From contig NZ_BKZW01000001.1 of the NCBI RefSeq assembly GCF_008974265.1, positions 4,154,001 through 4,218,000 on the forward strand: DNA of 64,000 nt, in the 5' to 3' direction. A program made the translations under genes and the position numbers. Positions 8,827-18,821 of this stretch are shown in pieces (within the stretch, counting starts at the first letter, position 1; every line of letters begins with the position of its first letter). The DNA comes from Dictyobacter vulcani (GTDB lineage Bacteria > Chloroflexota > Ktedonobacteria > Ktedonobacterales > Ktedonobacteraceae). The notes under the pieces were generated by a model. The model was given only the letters and a program-made list of their open reading frames with translations. It searched no databases and had not been told where the DNA came from.

Positions 8827-9417
8827 TTACCAGGAGCAGCGTAACTGTAAAGCCTGGCGGAGCCGCTGCTCATACTCTCGGCGTGAGATCTCAATCACGC
8901 CTAGCGTGGCCAGATGTGGTGTGATAAATTGCGTGTCATGGAGGAGATAGCCATGGCTACGCAAATGTTCTACCAGTGCCACCAGACAGACCTTGGAGGC
9001 ATCCGTGGCGCTGGAGAACATGCTTTCACCCATAAACGCACCTCCAATGGCCACGCCATACAAACCTCCGACCAGATATCCCTCGCGCCAGGCTTCGACG
9101 GAATGTGCCAGACCTTTCGTGTACAGGTAGGTGTATGTCTGGATAAACTCCTCATTAATCCAGGTCTCCTGGCGCTGGCCACAGCGGCGTATGACCTGCT
9201 CAAAGGCGGTATCCATGCGGATCTCATAGATATTTTTACGGAGCGTGGTCTTCAGCGAGCGCGACACATGGAGCCGCTCATGTTCCAGAATCGCGCGTGG
9301 ATCTGGCGCATACCAGTTGATTTCACCTGACTCTTCCGCCATGGGGAAGATCCCCTGGGCATACGCCTGTACCACTAGCCTGGGATCGAGCGGCTCCGCT
9401 TTGTTTCGTCTCATCAC
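8827..9417 (-). CDS. aat: Leucyl/phenylalanyl-tRNA--protein transferase
   Basis: Attaches Leu or Phe from aminoacyl-tRNA to N-terminal Arg/Lys of proteins, creating N-degrons for ClpS/ClpAP. The 196-residue product contains the conserved core YAQGIFPMAEESGEINWYAP (residues 14-33), the GLAHSVEAWREG block and the signature GGLYGVAIGGAFMGESMFS, all diagnostic of Aat. The length is slightly shorter than the E. coli enzyme, as is common outside proteobacteria. It ends 8 bases from the ctaG stop (convergent). A flippase gene lies 32 bases upstream on the same strand, so co-transcription is likely. Confidence 0.95.
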   Translation of the reverse strand: MMRRNKAEPLDPRLVVQAYAQGIFPMAEESGEINWYAPDPRAILEHERLHVSRSLKTTLRKNIYEIRMDTAFEQVIRRCGQRQETWINEEFIQTYTYLYTKGLAHSVEAWREGYLVGGLYGVAIGGAFMGESMFSSATDASKVCLVALVEHLRSHGYLLHDTQFITPHLATLGVIEISRREYEQRLRQALQLRCSW

Positions 9418-9449
9418 TGCGATGCTTCCTTTGCTTTCTCATGTTTTTG

Positions 9450-11186
9450 TTAGTGGCGGCGACTAAAATAGGTCAGGTATTTCGCCATGCGTGGATTTAA
9501 ATCGTAAAGCATTTCCAGATCGGCTCGACTGAGTGGCTTGATCAACAGTAATAGCAGCAGGCAAAAGAGTACAAAGATCGCACCTGAGGCGCCGAGCAAG
9601 AGGCGGTTGGCTGGATGCCAGAGGAGCGAAGGTATGGCGGCGACGGCCAGAGCGAGCATAAAACGCAAGGTGAAGGTCAGCAACTCACGACGATGGGCAC
9701 TGGGAATGGCACGGGCCAGGAATGCCAGCAGGAGTATGGCGACAACTGTTTTTGCCACGCCATCAGCGATCAGGGCTCCAGCGGCTCCGAAGCGTGGTAT
9801 AAAGATCACTCCTACCCCCACCACGATGGCTAATCCCAGCCATTGACTGAGCACGACCTGGCGTGGCTTACCAACCACATACAGGCTGGCTTGATGGACG
9901 GTACCACCCAGAATGCGTACCAGCAGGTTGAAAAAGAGAAAGATTGTCAGCAGCGGCCAGACGGGATCATAGCGGCTACCATAAAGGATTGAAGTGATGT
10001 TGGCGGCGTTAAACAGACAGAAGACCAGGACCGGCGCGGCCAGCAGGGTCTCGACTTTGATCAGGGCCTGCCAGGTTTGTCCGAGTCGTTCGTGATTCTG
10101 TCCCACAAACGCGGTTGAGAGGGCCGAACTACCAACGCCTGCAAAGCCTGCTACCAGCAGCAGATTGGCGGCATCGGCCAACTGGAAGGCGAGATTAAAG
10201 TAGCCGATTTGCTCTACGGTAATCAGGAAAACGCCCAGCAAGATGATCGAGATTTGTTTGAAAAGGGCTCCAGCTGCCAGGTTGGTTAACCAGGCCGAGA
10301 AACTGAGTCGCAGGATATTTCTGATGGGCAGCTTATAGTCATCTGGACCTTTGAGCAGGAAGGGCGTTTGCCAGCAGACAAATGCCAGGGCGTTGAAGAG
10401 AGCCACCAGTGCCTGTAACCACAGAATACCATCGATGCCCCAACCGGCGGAGAGCAGAAAAAAGCTGGCTACCAGTAGGATAGCCTGGGTCAGTCCTCCA
10501 ACTACCAGGACGATCTGCATGCGCATCTGTGCCGCACAGCAGGCACTGAGCAGATTGCCGATGCCTGTGCCAAACATATAGAGGGCGATCGGAATACTGT
10601 ATTTGACCAGTAATGGATTCTGTAATCCCTGACTGATCTCCTGGCTGGTTGGAAAGGGCAGGAGCGCGATACCTTTTGATAGCCAGGGCAGGCCAAACAG
10701 CAGGAGCGCGATGCCGATACAGAGGAGTAGCAGGCGTAATAATAAGAGATAGCGAGCCAATCTGGCTGCGGCAGCCAGACCATATTCGGCCAGGACGCGT
10801 GGCACAAAGGTAACCGTGGCGTCCTCTAATCCTAGCGCGACTATATATGTCAGCGTATTCAGGGCTGTCTGAATAATCGCATAGACGCCATACTGACTTG
10901 TGGCGACCGCGCGCGTAATCAGAAATGTTAATAGAAATGATGACAGAAGGAACCAGAAATTATAGATCTGGTTGATTAAATAATTATTTGGCGTGCGCTT
11001 GAGGAGACGTTGTGCTTCAGCGTCTCCCAGTGGTGCCTTCTCATCGATTGTATGATCTGTTGGCATAGTCGTTAAAATTTCTGGATCTAGATATTTCACA
11101 GATAGCTTATGCTGTCCGGTCATGTCTGCAAGAGTGCAGAAGATAGTATCCGCGTCTTCTTCTTCATCCCTGCCATCTATCCCCAT
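9450..11186 (-). CDS. Oligosaccharide flippase / polysaccharide exporter (Wzx-like, MOP superfamily)
   Basis: Probably moves lipid-linked oligosaccharides across the membrane. The 578-residue product has a hydrophilic N-terminal tail of about 70 residues and then around 14 hydrophobic segments. The first, NFWFLLSSFLLTFLITRAVA, is followed by the family-typical SQYGVYAI and GLEDATVTFVPRVLAEYG. A conserved GGTVHQASLYVVGKP stretch lies in the second half. The first ATG at 11186 has GAGAGGAT about 10 bases upstream, but starts further in (for example MPTDHTIDEK) would lose no domain. It sits between aat and a small membrane gene on the same strand, near a cell-wall hydrolase, which fits envelope biogenesis. 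The substrate is unknown. Confidence 0.8.
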   Translation of the reverse strand: MGIDGRDEEEDADTIFCTLADMTGQHKLSVKYLDPEILTTMPTDHTIDEKAPLGDAEAQRLLKRTPNNYLINQIYNFWFLLSSFLLTFLITRAVATSQYGVYAIIQTALNTLTYIVALGLEDATVTFVPRVLAEYGLAAAARLARYLLLLRLLLLCIGIALLLFGLPWLSKGIALLPFPTSQEISQGLQNPLLVKYSIPIALYMFGTGIGNLLSACCAAQMRMQIVLVVGGLTQAILLVASFFLLSAGWGIDGILWLQALVALFNALAFVCWQTPFLLKGPDDYKLPIRNILRLSFSAWLTNLAAGALFKQISIILLGVFLITVEQIGYFNLAFQLADAANLLLVAGFAGVGSSALSTAFVGQNHERLGQTWQALIKVETLLAAPVLVFCLFNAANITSILYGSRYDPVWPLLTIFLFFNLLVRILGGTVHQASLYVVGKPRQVVLSQWLGLAIVVGVGVIFIPRFGAAGALIADGVAKTVVAILLLAFLARAIPSAHRRELLTFTLRFMLALAVAAIPSLLWHPANRLLLGASGAIFVLFCLLLLLLIKPLSRADLEMLYDLNPRMAKYLTYFSRRH

Positions 11187-11269
11187 TCCACAACTATCCT
11201 CTCTGTACTGGTTGGACGCCGTGTGTCCAGTGTAATGGTTGTACCGGTACTTTTTATACAGTTTACATT

Positions 11270-11710
11270 CTAACTCATTTTGAATAAAAACCGTGCTAAC
11301 CAGCCAATAGATCCTAGTGCCGCAAACAACTCTAACAGGCTGACGTTAGCGCTGACATGGTCCGGGGAGACCAGATAGAAGGCACCGACTTTAAAAGTTG
11401 CCGCCACTAGAAAAATACCCAGCCCGATCCAGGCTGGCAATGTTGCATATAATAGCGCTCGCTGCCATTGCTGGCAACTGAGGCCGATCAGGGTTGGAAT
11501 GAGATATAAAAGTAAGGTAATCAGTGGAGCGATGCTGGCTGGATAGGGACCATTGAGTGGTGTATTGGCGGAAAGTGGCAGGATACGGGTCCAGAGTTGT
11601 GCTGGTACGAGTGCGGTCGCGACCAGAATCGTCTCCAGCACAATGGCCCCAATGCGCAGTAGGTCTTGATGTTTGAGGGCTTGCGTTTGCATAAGCCGCA
11701 AATTAATCAT
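11270..11710 (-). CDS. Hypothetical membrane protein, about four spans
   Basis: No family recognised. The 146-residue product has hydrophobic segments at about 18-40, 62-80, 86-108 and 122-142, so it should be an integral inner membrane protein. It contains no catalytic motif. Neither candidate start (ATG 11710 or ATG 11692) has a good Shine-Dalgarno. It lies between the GH3 hexosaminidase gene upstream (21-base gap) and the flippase gene downstream on the same strand, so it is probably translated from the same mRNA and involved in the envelope. Confidence 0.6.
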   Translation of the reverse strand: MINLRLMQTQALKHQDLLRIGAIVLETILVATALVPAQLWTRILPLSANTPLNGPYPASIAPLITLLLYLIPTLIGLSCQQWQRALLYATLPAWIGLGIFLVAATFKVGAFYLVSPDHVSANVSLLELFAALGSIGWLARFLFKMS

Positions 11711-11731
11711 GAGCGAGCTATCCTTCTATGA

Positions 11732-13156
11732 TTATTTTGTCGGGATTGGTAATAATCCCATCTGATATTTCAGCAGTAAGATGCGCTGCACCGAGGCATC
11801 GATGCGAGTTTGCGAAATAGCGCCACTGGCGATTGCCTGCTTGATACCCTGGATCATGGTGGCGACATCGTCGGGATTGCTGGCTCCCATGATCATGTCG
11901 GAACCGGCTTCAATGGCGATGGCGGCGGCCTGATCGGGTGGATAATACGCTGTAATACCAGCCATGGTCAGGCTGTCGGTCATAATCACACCCTGGAAGC
12001 CCATCTCATCTCTGAGGATACCCTGGATGAGTTTTGGCGACAATGAGGCGGGCAGCGTGGGATCGATGGCGGGTACGATTTCGTGGGTGACCATAATCGC
12101 ATGAGCCTGTCCCTGTTTGATCAAGGCGCGATAAGGGGCCCAATCGATATTTTCCAATTCACTCTTTGAACTGGTGACACTCGGTATCCCATAATGCGGA
12201 TCAATCGTCACGTTGCCCAGGCCTGGAAAATGTTTGAGGGTGCCGACAACGTTATGGTTTTCCTGGAGACCCTCCAGATACGCTTGCGCCATACGCGTCA
12301 CCGTGTCCGGCGTCGTGCCGAATGTTCTCTGATCTTGATGCAGCTCTGAATATACTGCCGTATCCACATCGACCACGGGAGCCAGATTCAGGGTAATGCC
12401 ATAGGATGAAAGATCCTGGGAGGTCTGGGTACCGGCCGCTCTGGCTTGCTGTGGATCATGAGATGCACCGATGGCTGCCTCCGAGGGACGTGGACCATCT
12501 AATTCCTGCAAGCGATCTACCGTGCCTCCTTCCTGATCAAGAGCGATACTGACTGGAAGATCAGGCTGACTACGTTGCAAATCGTGTGTCAGGGTTTTGA
12601 GCTGTGACTTATCGACAATATTGCCATTGGCATAAAATAATAAAACAGATCCAACATGATATTGATTCACCATCGTTGCCAGTGGTAAAGAATAGGTAGC
12701 CCCGACAAACTGCACCATCATCATCTGCCCAAGTTTCTGGTCCAGTGACATTTTACTGACAAGTTGATTGGTATATGCCTGTGGCGTTACTACTGTTTTT
12801 GCAGTCTTGCGGGAAGATGTTGCGTTATTCTGTCCCGCCTGGTTTTTTGTCATAGCCTGTGTTGTCGAACCGCTAACCTGATCAGGTGTCAGGACATTAG
12901 CCCATCCCTGTGAACCAATAAACTGCTCCTGACTCATGTTGATGGCTTGCGCAACGAGCAATAGCAACAAGATAATCAGGGCAGCCGCTTTTTTTCGGCT
13001 TAGCAATGGTTGAGACGCCAGTGACCCTTGTCCATTATCGAGACCCGATAATGATTCAATCGTGGTCGCCTCGGCCTCTTCTATTGTGTTCTGGTTGACC
13101 AGTGGCGGTTTTTCTGGTTCTGAATCGTGCGCAGATAGAGGAGCGATCGGCTCCAT
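11732..13156 (-). CDS. nagZ: Membrane-anchored beta-N-acetylhexosaminidase (GH3, NagZ-like)
   Basis: Glycoside hydrolase family 3, probably removing GlcNAc from muropeptides. The 474-residue product has a short cytoplasmic tail, one membrane anchor (about residues 55-75, AALIILLLLLVAQAI), a linker, and the GH3 barrel beginning near 132 (MSLDQKLGQMMMVQF). Key motifs are LKHFPGLGNVTIDPH, containing the K-H-F-P-G signature and the mobile-loop Asp-His, and GVIMTDSLTMAGI with the predicted nucleophile Asp. The catalytic domain is therefore on the outer face of the membrane, unlike cytosolic E. coli NagZ. It leads the minus-strand run with the membrane protein and flippase genes. The exact substrate is inferred. 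Confidence 0.88.
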   Translation of the reverse strand: MEPIAPLSAHDSEPEKPPLVNQNTIEEAEATTIESLSGLDNGQGSLASQPLLSRKKAAALIILLLLLVAQAINMSQEQFIGSQGWANVLTPDQVSGSTTQAMTKNQAGQNNATSSRKTAKTVVTPQAYTNQLVSKMSLDQKLGQMMMVQFVGATYSLPLATMVNQYHVGSVLLFYANGNIVDKSQLKTLTHDLQRSQPDLPVSIALDQEGGTVDRLQELDGPRPSEAAIGASHDPQQARAAGTQTSQDLSSYGITLNLAPVVDVDTAVYSELHQDQRTFGTTPDTVTRMAQAYLEGLQENHNVVGTLKHFPGLGNVTIDPHYGIPSVTSSKSELENIDWAPYRALIKQGQAHAIMVTHEIVPAIDPTLPASLSPKLIQGILRDEMGFQGVIMTDSLTMAGITAYYPPDQAAAIAIEAGSDMIMGASNPDDVATMIQGIKQAIASGAISQTRIDASVQRILLLKYQMGLLPIPTK

Positions 13157-13447
13157 GCAAGACCCCCTTTTAAAAAGAAATTAGTCTTTTGTTACGCTTA
13201 GCCAGAACAGCTATGCTGAGTGTCCACGCGCACCACCACATTACAGTCATACTTCATATAAAAAATATATTTGCACATTGCAATGACAATCTTTCCAAAG
13301 TAAAACACATATCCCACAAAAAAACCAGTGACCTTTTTTGGCGGCTCGGCTGTGGTATGGGCAATATTTATTATTTCTTGTTTAGATGGATTGACTGCGA
13401 TATACTGTTTTTATTATGTGTATAAAAAGAAATCCGGGGTGGCTTCA
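13157..13447. other. AT-rich divergent intergenic region
   Basis: About 290 bases between the hexosaminidase gene and the NACHT gene. It is visibly AT-rich relative to the flanks. It can be read open from 13328 into the NACHT frame, but that extension lacks a ribosome binding site. Promoters of both genes are expected here. Confidence 0.4.
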
Positions 13448-16400
13448 ATGAAACAGGTACAAAAAATACATATCCCCCTGGTCTCAAGTGGAGGACAGCG
13501 GGCCAGCATTACGCCGCAACGCATCCTCCTCTGTTTTCTTGTGGGACTGGGCATAACCTGCCTTCTGACTGTAATTCTTGTCTTTGGTATTCTTTTTCCT
13601 TTTCATATACTTGCACAATTAACCTTTATTCTTTTACTTGCTTTACCAGAATTATGTATCTTTACTGCTCTGGCATTATTTTTATCTCGCCCTCTGGCAA
13701 TTATGCGTTATCTGCGGGCCGTCCATGCGGCTCAACAAACGTACCATGCTTTATATACGCCGCTGACGGCCCTGACGAATATACGGCAGACGGCCGATCT
13801 GGGCCAGATTGCAGACCCGCATGGAGCGGTGCAGCGTGATGAGCAGGTCTCGATCTTACACCTGGTAGAGAATCAACGCGGTCATCTTTTGATTCTGGGT
13901 GTACCTGGGGCTGGTAAGACGATGGCTTTACGCGTCTATCAGTATATTTCTTCGCAAAAAACCTTTGGGCTGGCCATGTCGCGTGCCAGGATTCCCGTGT
14001 ATGTGCCAATGAAGAACTATAGCCTTTTTCTCAAGCAGCAACAGCTAGATGTGTTGATTGGTGAGAATGAGACTCAGTCTGCGGTAAATCAATCTTTGCT
14101 GCTTTCCTATATTATGCAGAGTGATTTGCCAGGCATCCGCCAACTCCGTCCCTATCTGGCGACGTTGTTTGCTCAGGGACGCTTGTTGTTACTCTGTGAT
14201 GGTTTGAATGAGATCGACAGAAGCTATCTACCCCAGGTGAGTGGCGAACTGGTGGAGTTGATGCGTGGGAGCCAGAATCGCCTGGTGATGACCTGTCGCG
14301 AGGTGGATTACCGTGAGCAGCCGGAGTTTGTACAACTGGTCGAGGATGGGCAGGCGGCCCGCGTGGTCGTGTATCCTCTGCAACCTGAGCAGGTCGCGGA
14401 ATTTGTGACGCGCTATGTCGAGAAACAGGATGATCAGTGGCAACATAGTGCCGAACAGATTATGACGGTGATCGATCGCAGTCGTTTGCGCTACCATTGC
14501 ACCAATCCGATGATGTTGTTCACATTGATGGAGATTATCGATACCATAGGGGTGGAGCGTGGCAAGCAAGTGGATACACGTGGACGCTTGCTACGTGAGT
14601 CGGTGCGGCAGCTTTTGCGGCAGGAGATTGAGAAGTGGGGAAGTGGGGCTCCCAACGAGTATGAGGTGGTACGTTTCTTAAGCGAGGTCGCGTGTGCGGC
14701 GCGGTGGGCGCAGGATCGCAACGCGATTCAACTCTCGGTCTCAGCGGCCGGCGCAGCTAATAATAATCATGGCACGCGTAACTTTGATGAGGTACGCGAT
14801 GAGCTGAAGTTCTGGCTGGATGACCATCCCGCTCAGGGACCCTTTATGTCGGAGAACGAGCCGCTCAATGATCCTTATGATGATATTGCCTTGCTCTTAC
14901 AATTTGCCCAGGCTGCGGGCCTGATCGAGATTAGTGCCGATGGTGTCTTGAGTTTCCGCCATGAACTGATTGCCGAATATCTGGTGGCGGAGTACTTTGC
15001 CGCCAGTGCACCACGCTCTATGTCCACCCTGACGATTCGCGAAGAGCTTTTGGAGGATGTGGGACGCTGGAGCGAGCCAGTCGCGATCTGGGCTGGTCTG
15101 CTGGATAATCCACTGGATCTGGCGGATAGCTTTGGTTTGCTGGGCTTGAATAATCAGGCTTATGTCTTGCAGGCGCTGACACTGGGATTGATCTGCGTTG
15201 GCGTGTTGTGGACGCCGCCACAGGCTGAAAATCAGCAGCGGGTGGTGTTGCCTCCAAGTATTGAGGAGGCGCTCTCGGTGGCGGTGCGCAATAAAGCCGC
15301 GCGTGAAGAACTGGCTTTGATTTTTACCCATTGTGCTGAAGAAGGCGGTCAGGAGGTGTATCGCTCCTTGTTGCCGCTGATTACGGCCGATGGTGTTGAT
15401 GAGTTGCTAACCCTGCTGGATCGTACGGTGGTTCCGGATCTCCTGTTCACGCAGTTGCAGGATGCCGTGGATGATATGGCCTATGAGCAGCAGGTCAAGC
15501 GCATCGTGCGCGTACTCGGTCGCTTTGGTGCACCAGTCGTCGAGCGTGCCGCTATGCTGAGTCTGCCTGCGCCTGAGCGTTCTTTACGCCTGCGGGCGGC
15601 GGCGGTTAATACCCTGGGTTGGACCAACGAAGGCGCTGCGGTGGAGCCACTACTTGAGCGACTCCGCGATAGTGATCTGTTTATCGCGCAGCGCTCTACC
15701 AATGCCTTGATTCGGCTGGGACCACAACTGATCTTGAATCGCGCCCTTGAGGAATTAGAGCAGCGCAACAATGGACCTTTCCAGGCACGTGTGCATCAGG
15801 CGTTGCTGACGATTATTGATCGTTTTCTGGATGAGCAGGATGGCGCGAAGTATCAGGTTACGTTGATGCAGTATCAACATATCATTGAGCATGTGGTGCC
15901 GATGCTTACCGCGCAGTATCAGGTTGAGCCTGAGACGCAGCAAGTTGCACGCGAGTTTCTGGTCCGGCAGGGCAAGAGTTTCACGCTGGCCGGTGGTCGC
16001 GAAAGACGCTGGAGAAGGCGATTGATGCGCTGTTAGGACTGCTTTCCTCACAGGATACCAGCGCGGTCCAGAATGTAGTGCAGGCGTTGCAGGAGATTGG
16101 TTCGCCGGCAGTGCCGCGCCTGATCGAGCGGCTGAATAATCCTTCTGAAATTGTACGTACGCGTGTGGTGCAGATTCTCAGCGAGGCCCATGATTTCCGG
16201 GCTCTGGATCCACTCTTGCGTCTGCTTGGTGATCCTCAGCAGTCGGTGCGCCAGCAGGTCTTTCAGGCCTTGAAGCTCTATGCACCTGAGAGTATCCCTG
16301 GCCTGATCGAGCGCATCTTGACCGATGCCGATGATGTCGTGGCTGAACGCGCGGCAACCGTACTGGAATCGATCGGCGAGCCGGTGGTTGAGCCCGTTAT

Positions 16401-18681
16401 TGATGCCCTCTCCACTGGATCCTCAGGGCGCACACGCTTCCTGGTGCAGATCCTGGAACATCTGCATGATCCACGCGCTATTCAAGCCTTGATTCAGTTG
16501 CTGGAGCAGCCGCAGCTTGAGCAACTGGTAATCATTGCTATCATTCGAGCGCTCTGCCAGTTCCAGGATGTACGGGTGGTCAAGCCACTGCTGGATATCC
16601 TGTCCATGAGTAATACCCTGGTGTATGAAGCCGCTATTCAAGCCTTGAGTCAACTGGGGCTGGTCGCTTTTGATGGATTGGTGACTGCGCTGGATACGCC
16701 AAATGAGACGGTGGTGACGCAGCGGGTGCGTCGCGCCTTGATGATGATGACACCTTTCCCTGGTGAGCGGTTGGTTGCTGCTTTGGAACAGCGGCATAGT
16801 GCTGCTCAGGGTGAACAGATCCTCGCGGTGCTCCGCGATAAGGGCCGCGATGCCGCCCCGGTGCTGGTACAAAATCTGCTACATCGTGACGAATCGGTGC
16901 GCGAATATATTCAGCAGGCTCTGGAGCAGATGCCCGGGACGACCGTTGTACCTGCCCTGTTGGAGGCACTCTATCAGCCTGCGACGCGTAACGCGGCCTC
17001 CAGTCTACTCCTGAAATATCCCGATGTGGCCATTCCGGCCCTGGTGAGCCTGCTGGGAGAGCATGAGCGGGGTCCGATTGTGGCGGATCTCTTGCCACGA
17101 TATGGTCTGCCAGTCTTGCGTCCATTAGTATCGGGCTTAAATGATCAGCGGGCCACGGCTCGGGAGATGGCGCAACGTGTGGTAATTACCCTGGTGCGTC
17201 AGCGTCAGGGCCAGGAGCAGCAAGAGATCGTGCGTGAGATCGTGCGCCTCTTCCATCCAACCTTGCCGCCCTATGCGCGTGAGGCGCTCCTGGATCTGCT
17301 CTCCGAAACGCTGGCTGATGTCAGTATCCTGGCCTTGCTGGATGGATTAGAAGATGCGCGCTTGATTGAAGATGTGGCTGAAGCCTTTGTGCGCCTGGCG
17401 CGTAAACCTGCTCTGCACGAAAGCGTCCTTAATCGACTGGTGGATGCTTTATTTAATGAGGAGCAGCGTCGGGGTGCTGAAATCGCCTTGATCAGAAATG
17501 GTGGCTCGGTCGTCACGCGGGTTGGTGATCTGATCGTGAATAGTGATCCAGCGGTTGCCAGGTCAGCCCAGTTTATTCTGAGCGAGATCGGCGTACCGGC
17601 GCTGTCATTTATCTGGACCGCGCAAAGTGATCGTAACAATGTGCCCCGGCGTGAAGCCGCGATGAAGGTCTTCCGTAGTATGGCTCCCGAAGTCATTAAG
17701 GATGAACTGGTCTCGTTACTGGTGGGTGACAATCGTGATGATATTGCGATGGCGGTCTCGCTGCTCCTTGAACGCATCTATGAGGAAGCAAAGCTGGATT
17801 ATCAGGAACATGTGATGGTGCCCGAACTGATCGATTTCGTCGAGCATAGTACGGCGCAAGAGACCAACCTGCGGGTGATGGCCTTGCTGTTACTCCTGGG
17901 TGAGCAGGCGATTATTGATCACCTGGTACAATCCTTGATTAATAATCCTCAGCAGCGTAAGCAGTTGATCTACCTGTTCTTGCTGCTCGGATCCAGGACG
18001 CAGCATCTCTTGCTGGAAGTGTTTGATGATCCAGAGTCGCCTGCGGCCTTGCGTGCTGAGATTGCGTCCGTGTTGAGCATGACTATTGCACCAGAAGATG
18101 TCACTGAGTACGTTTATTCTATTGATCGCTATGGCATTGCCAATCGGCGACCAGGATCACCATATCCAGAGGAGCTTTCGGTCTCCTTGCGGGCGCTTGG
18201 TGGTTTGCTGGCCAGTGGTCAATGGGATGTACGCAAATTGCAAGAGTTGCGCGAAGATAAGTCCGATCAGGGCGCTCTACATGAAGTGTCCAATGTGTTG
18301 CTGGGATGGCGCTATGAGCCTCAACTGTTGAAGCTACAACAGGATCTTGATCAGCAGCGCGAGACCTTTAAGAAGGAACTGCTGACCTCAGCTATGAAAA
18401 TGGCGGAGCAGCAGAAGACCATCAGCGGCCTGGAAGAAGAGTTGATCAAGGTTAAGGAAGAGCAAGGGTTCAACGAGGACGAGATCAAGAAGGTGATGAG
18501 TGATAAAGAGAAGCTCAAAACTAACGTGGACCAGTTGACGAAAGAGCGCAATCGGTTACGCCTTGAGCTTGATCAGGCCAAACGCGATAAAGAAGACCTG
18601 GCCGAGCAATATCAGGCCATCCAACGCCAGCAACCATCATCCCGAAGCCAGCCCGGCAGCCCTTCACAGCGTATTCGCTAG
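13448..18681 (+). CDS. NACHT NTPase fused to long HEAT-repeat array (one frameshift)
   Basis: A STAND-type signalling NTPase of about 1,745 residues. Two membrane segments lie near residues 25-90. The NACHT module has Walker A GVPGAGKT (about residue 155), Walker B RLLLLCDGLNEI and a sensor TCREVDY. A winged-helix region follows, and from about residue 700 HEAT repeats such as PLLERLRDSDLFIAQRSTNA. The C-terminal 100 residues are a coiled coil. As sequenced, the frame stops at 16036, and a second frame, which extends upstream of its first ATG at 16078, carries on. At 16001-16005 (GAAAG) a one-base gain rejoins KTLEKAIDALLGLL perfectly, so I treat it as one gene. The ATG at 13448 has no strong Shine-Dalgarno. 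The function (defence, stress sensing or development) is unknown. Confidence 0.78.
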
Positions 18682-18720
18682 TGAGTGAACCACCATTACC
18701 GCTAGCCCTCTGTTAACAGG

Positions 18721-18779
18721 TTGACCAGGTGCGGGATGGGGAAGGACGCAGCGTCCTTCCCCATCCCGCACCTGGTCAA
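18721..18779. repeat. Perfect 29-bp inverted repeat with a 1-nt centre
   Basis: Arm 18721-18749 (starting TTGACCAGGTGCGGGATG) is the exact reverse complement of 18751-18779 with a single A between. It lies between the NACHT-HEAT stop and the kinase start. It could act as a strong hairpin that limits read-through, although no U-run follows. Its design is the same as the 5520-5584 element, but the sequences differ. Confidence 0.9.
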
Positions 18780-18821
18780 ATCACTACTGTCAAAAAGGCG
18801 AAACCATCATTGGGAGGAGCC

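Noticed and set aside
14897..15331. Minus-strand frame within the NACHT gene
   Set aside because: No start signal, and it lies opposite continuous conserved coding sequence.
16000..16010. Programmed -1 frameshift in the NACHT-HEAT gene
   Set aside because: The site CGC GAA AGA is not a slippery heptamer, and similar one-base losses occur across the whole window, so an indel is simpler.
16423..17777. Several minus-strand frames inside the HEAT-repeat region
   Set aside because: Shadows caused by the repeat-rich, GC-biased codon use of the HEAT array.
18729..18821. N-terminal extension of the kinase through the palindrome
   Set aside because: A GGGAGGAGCC site marks the ATG at 18822 and the extension encodes the hairpin.
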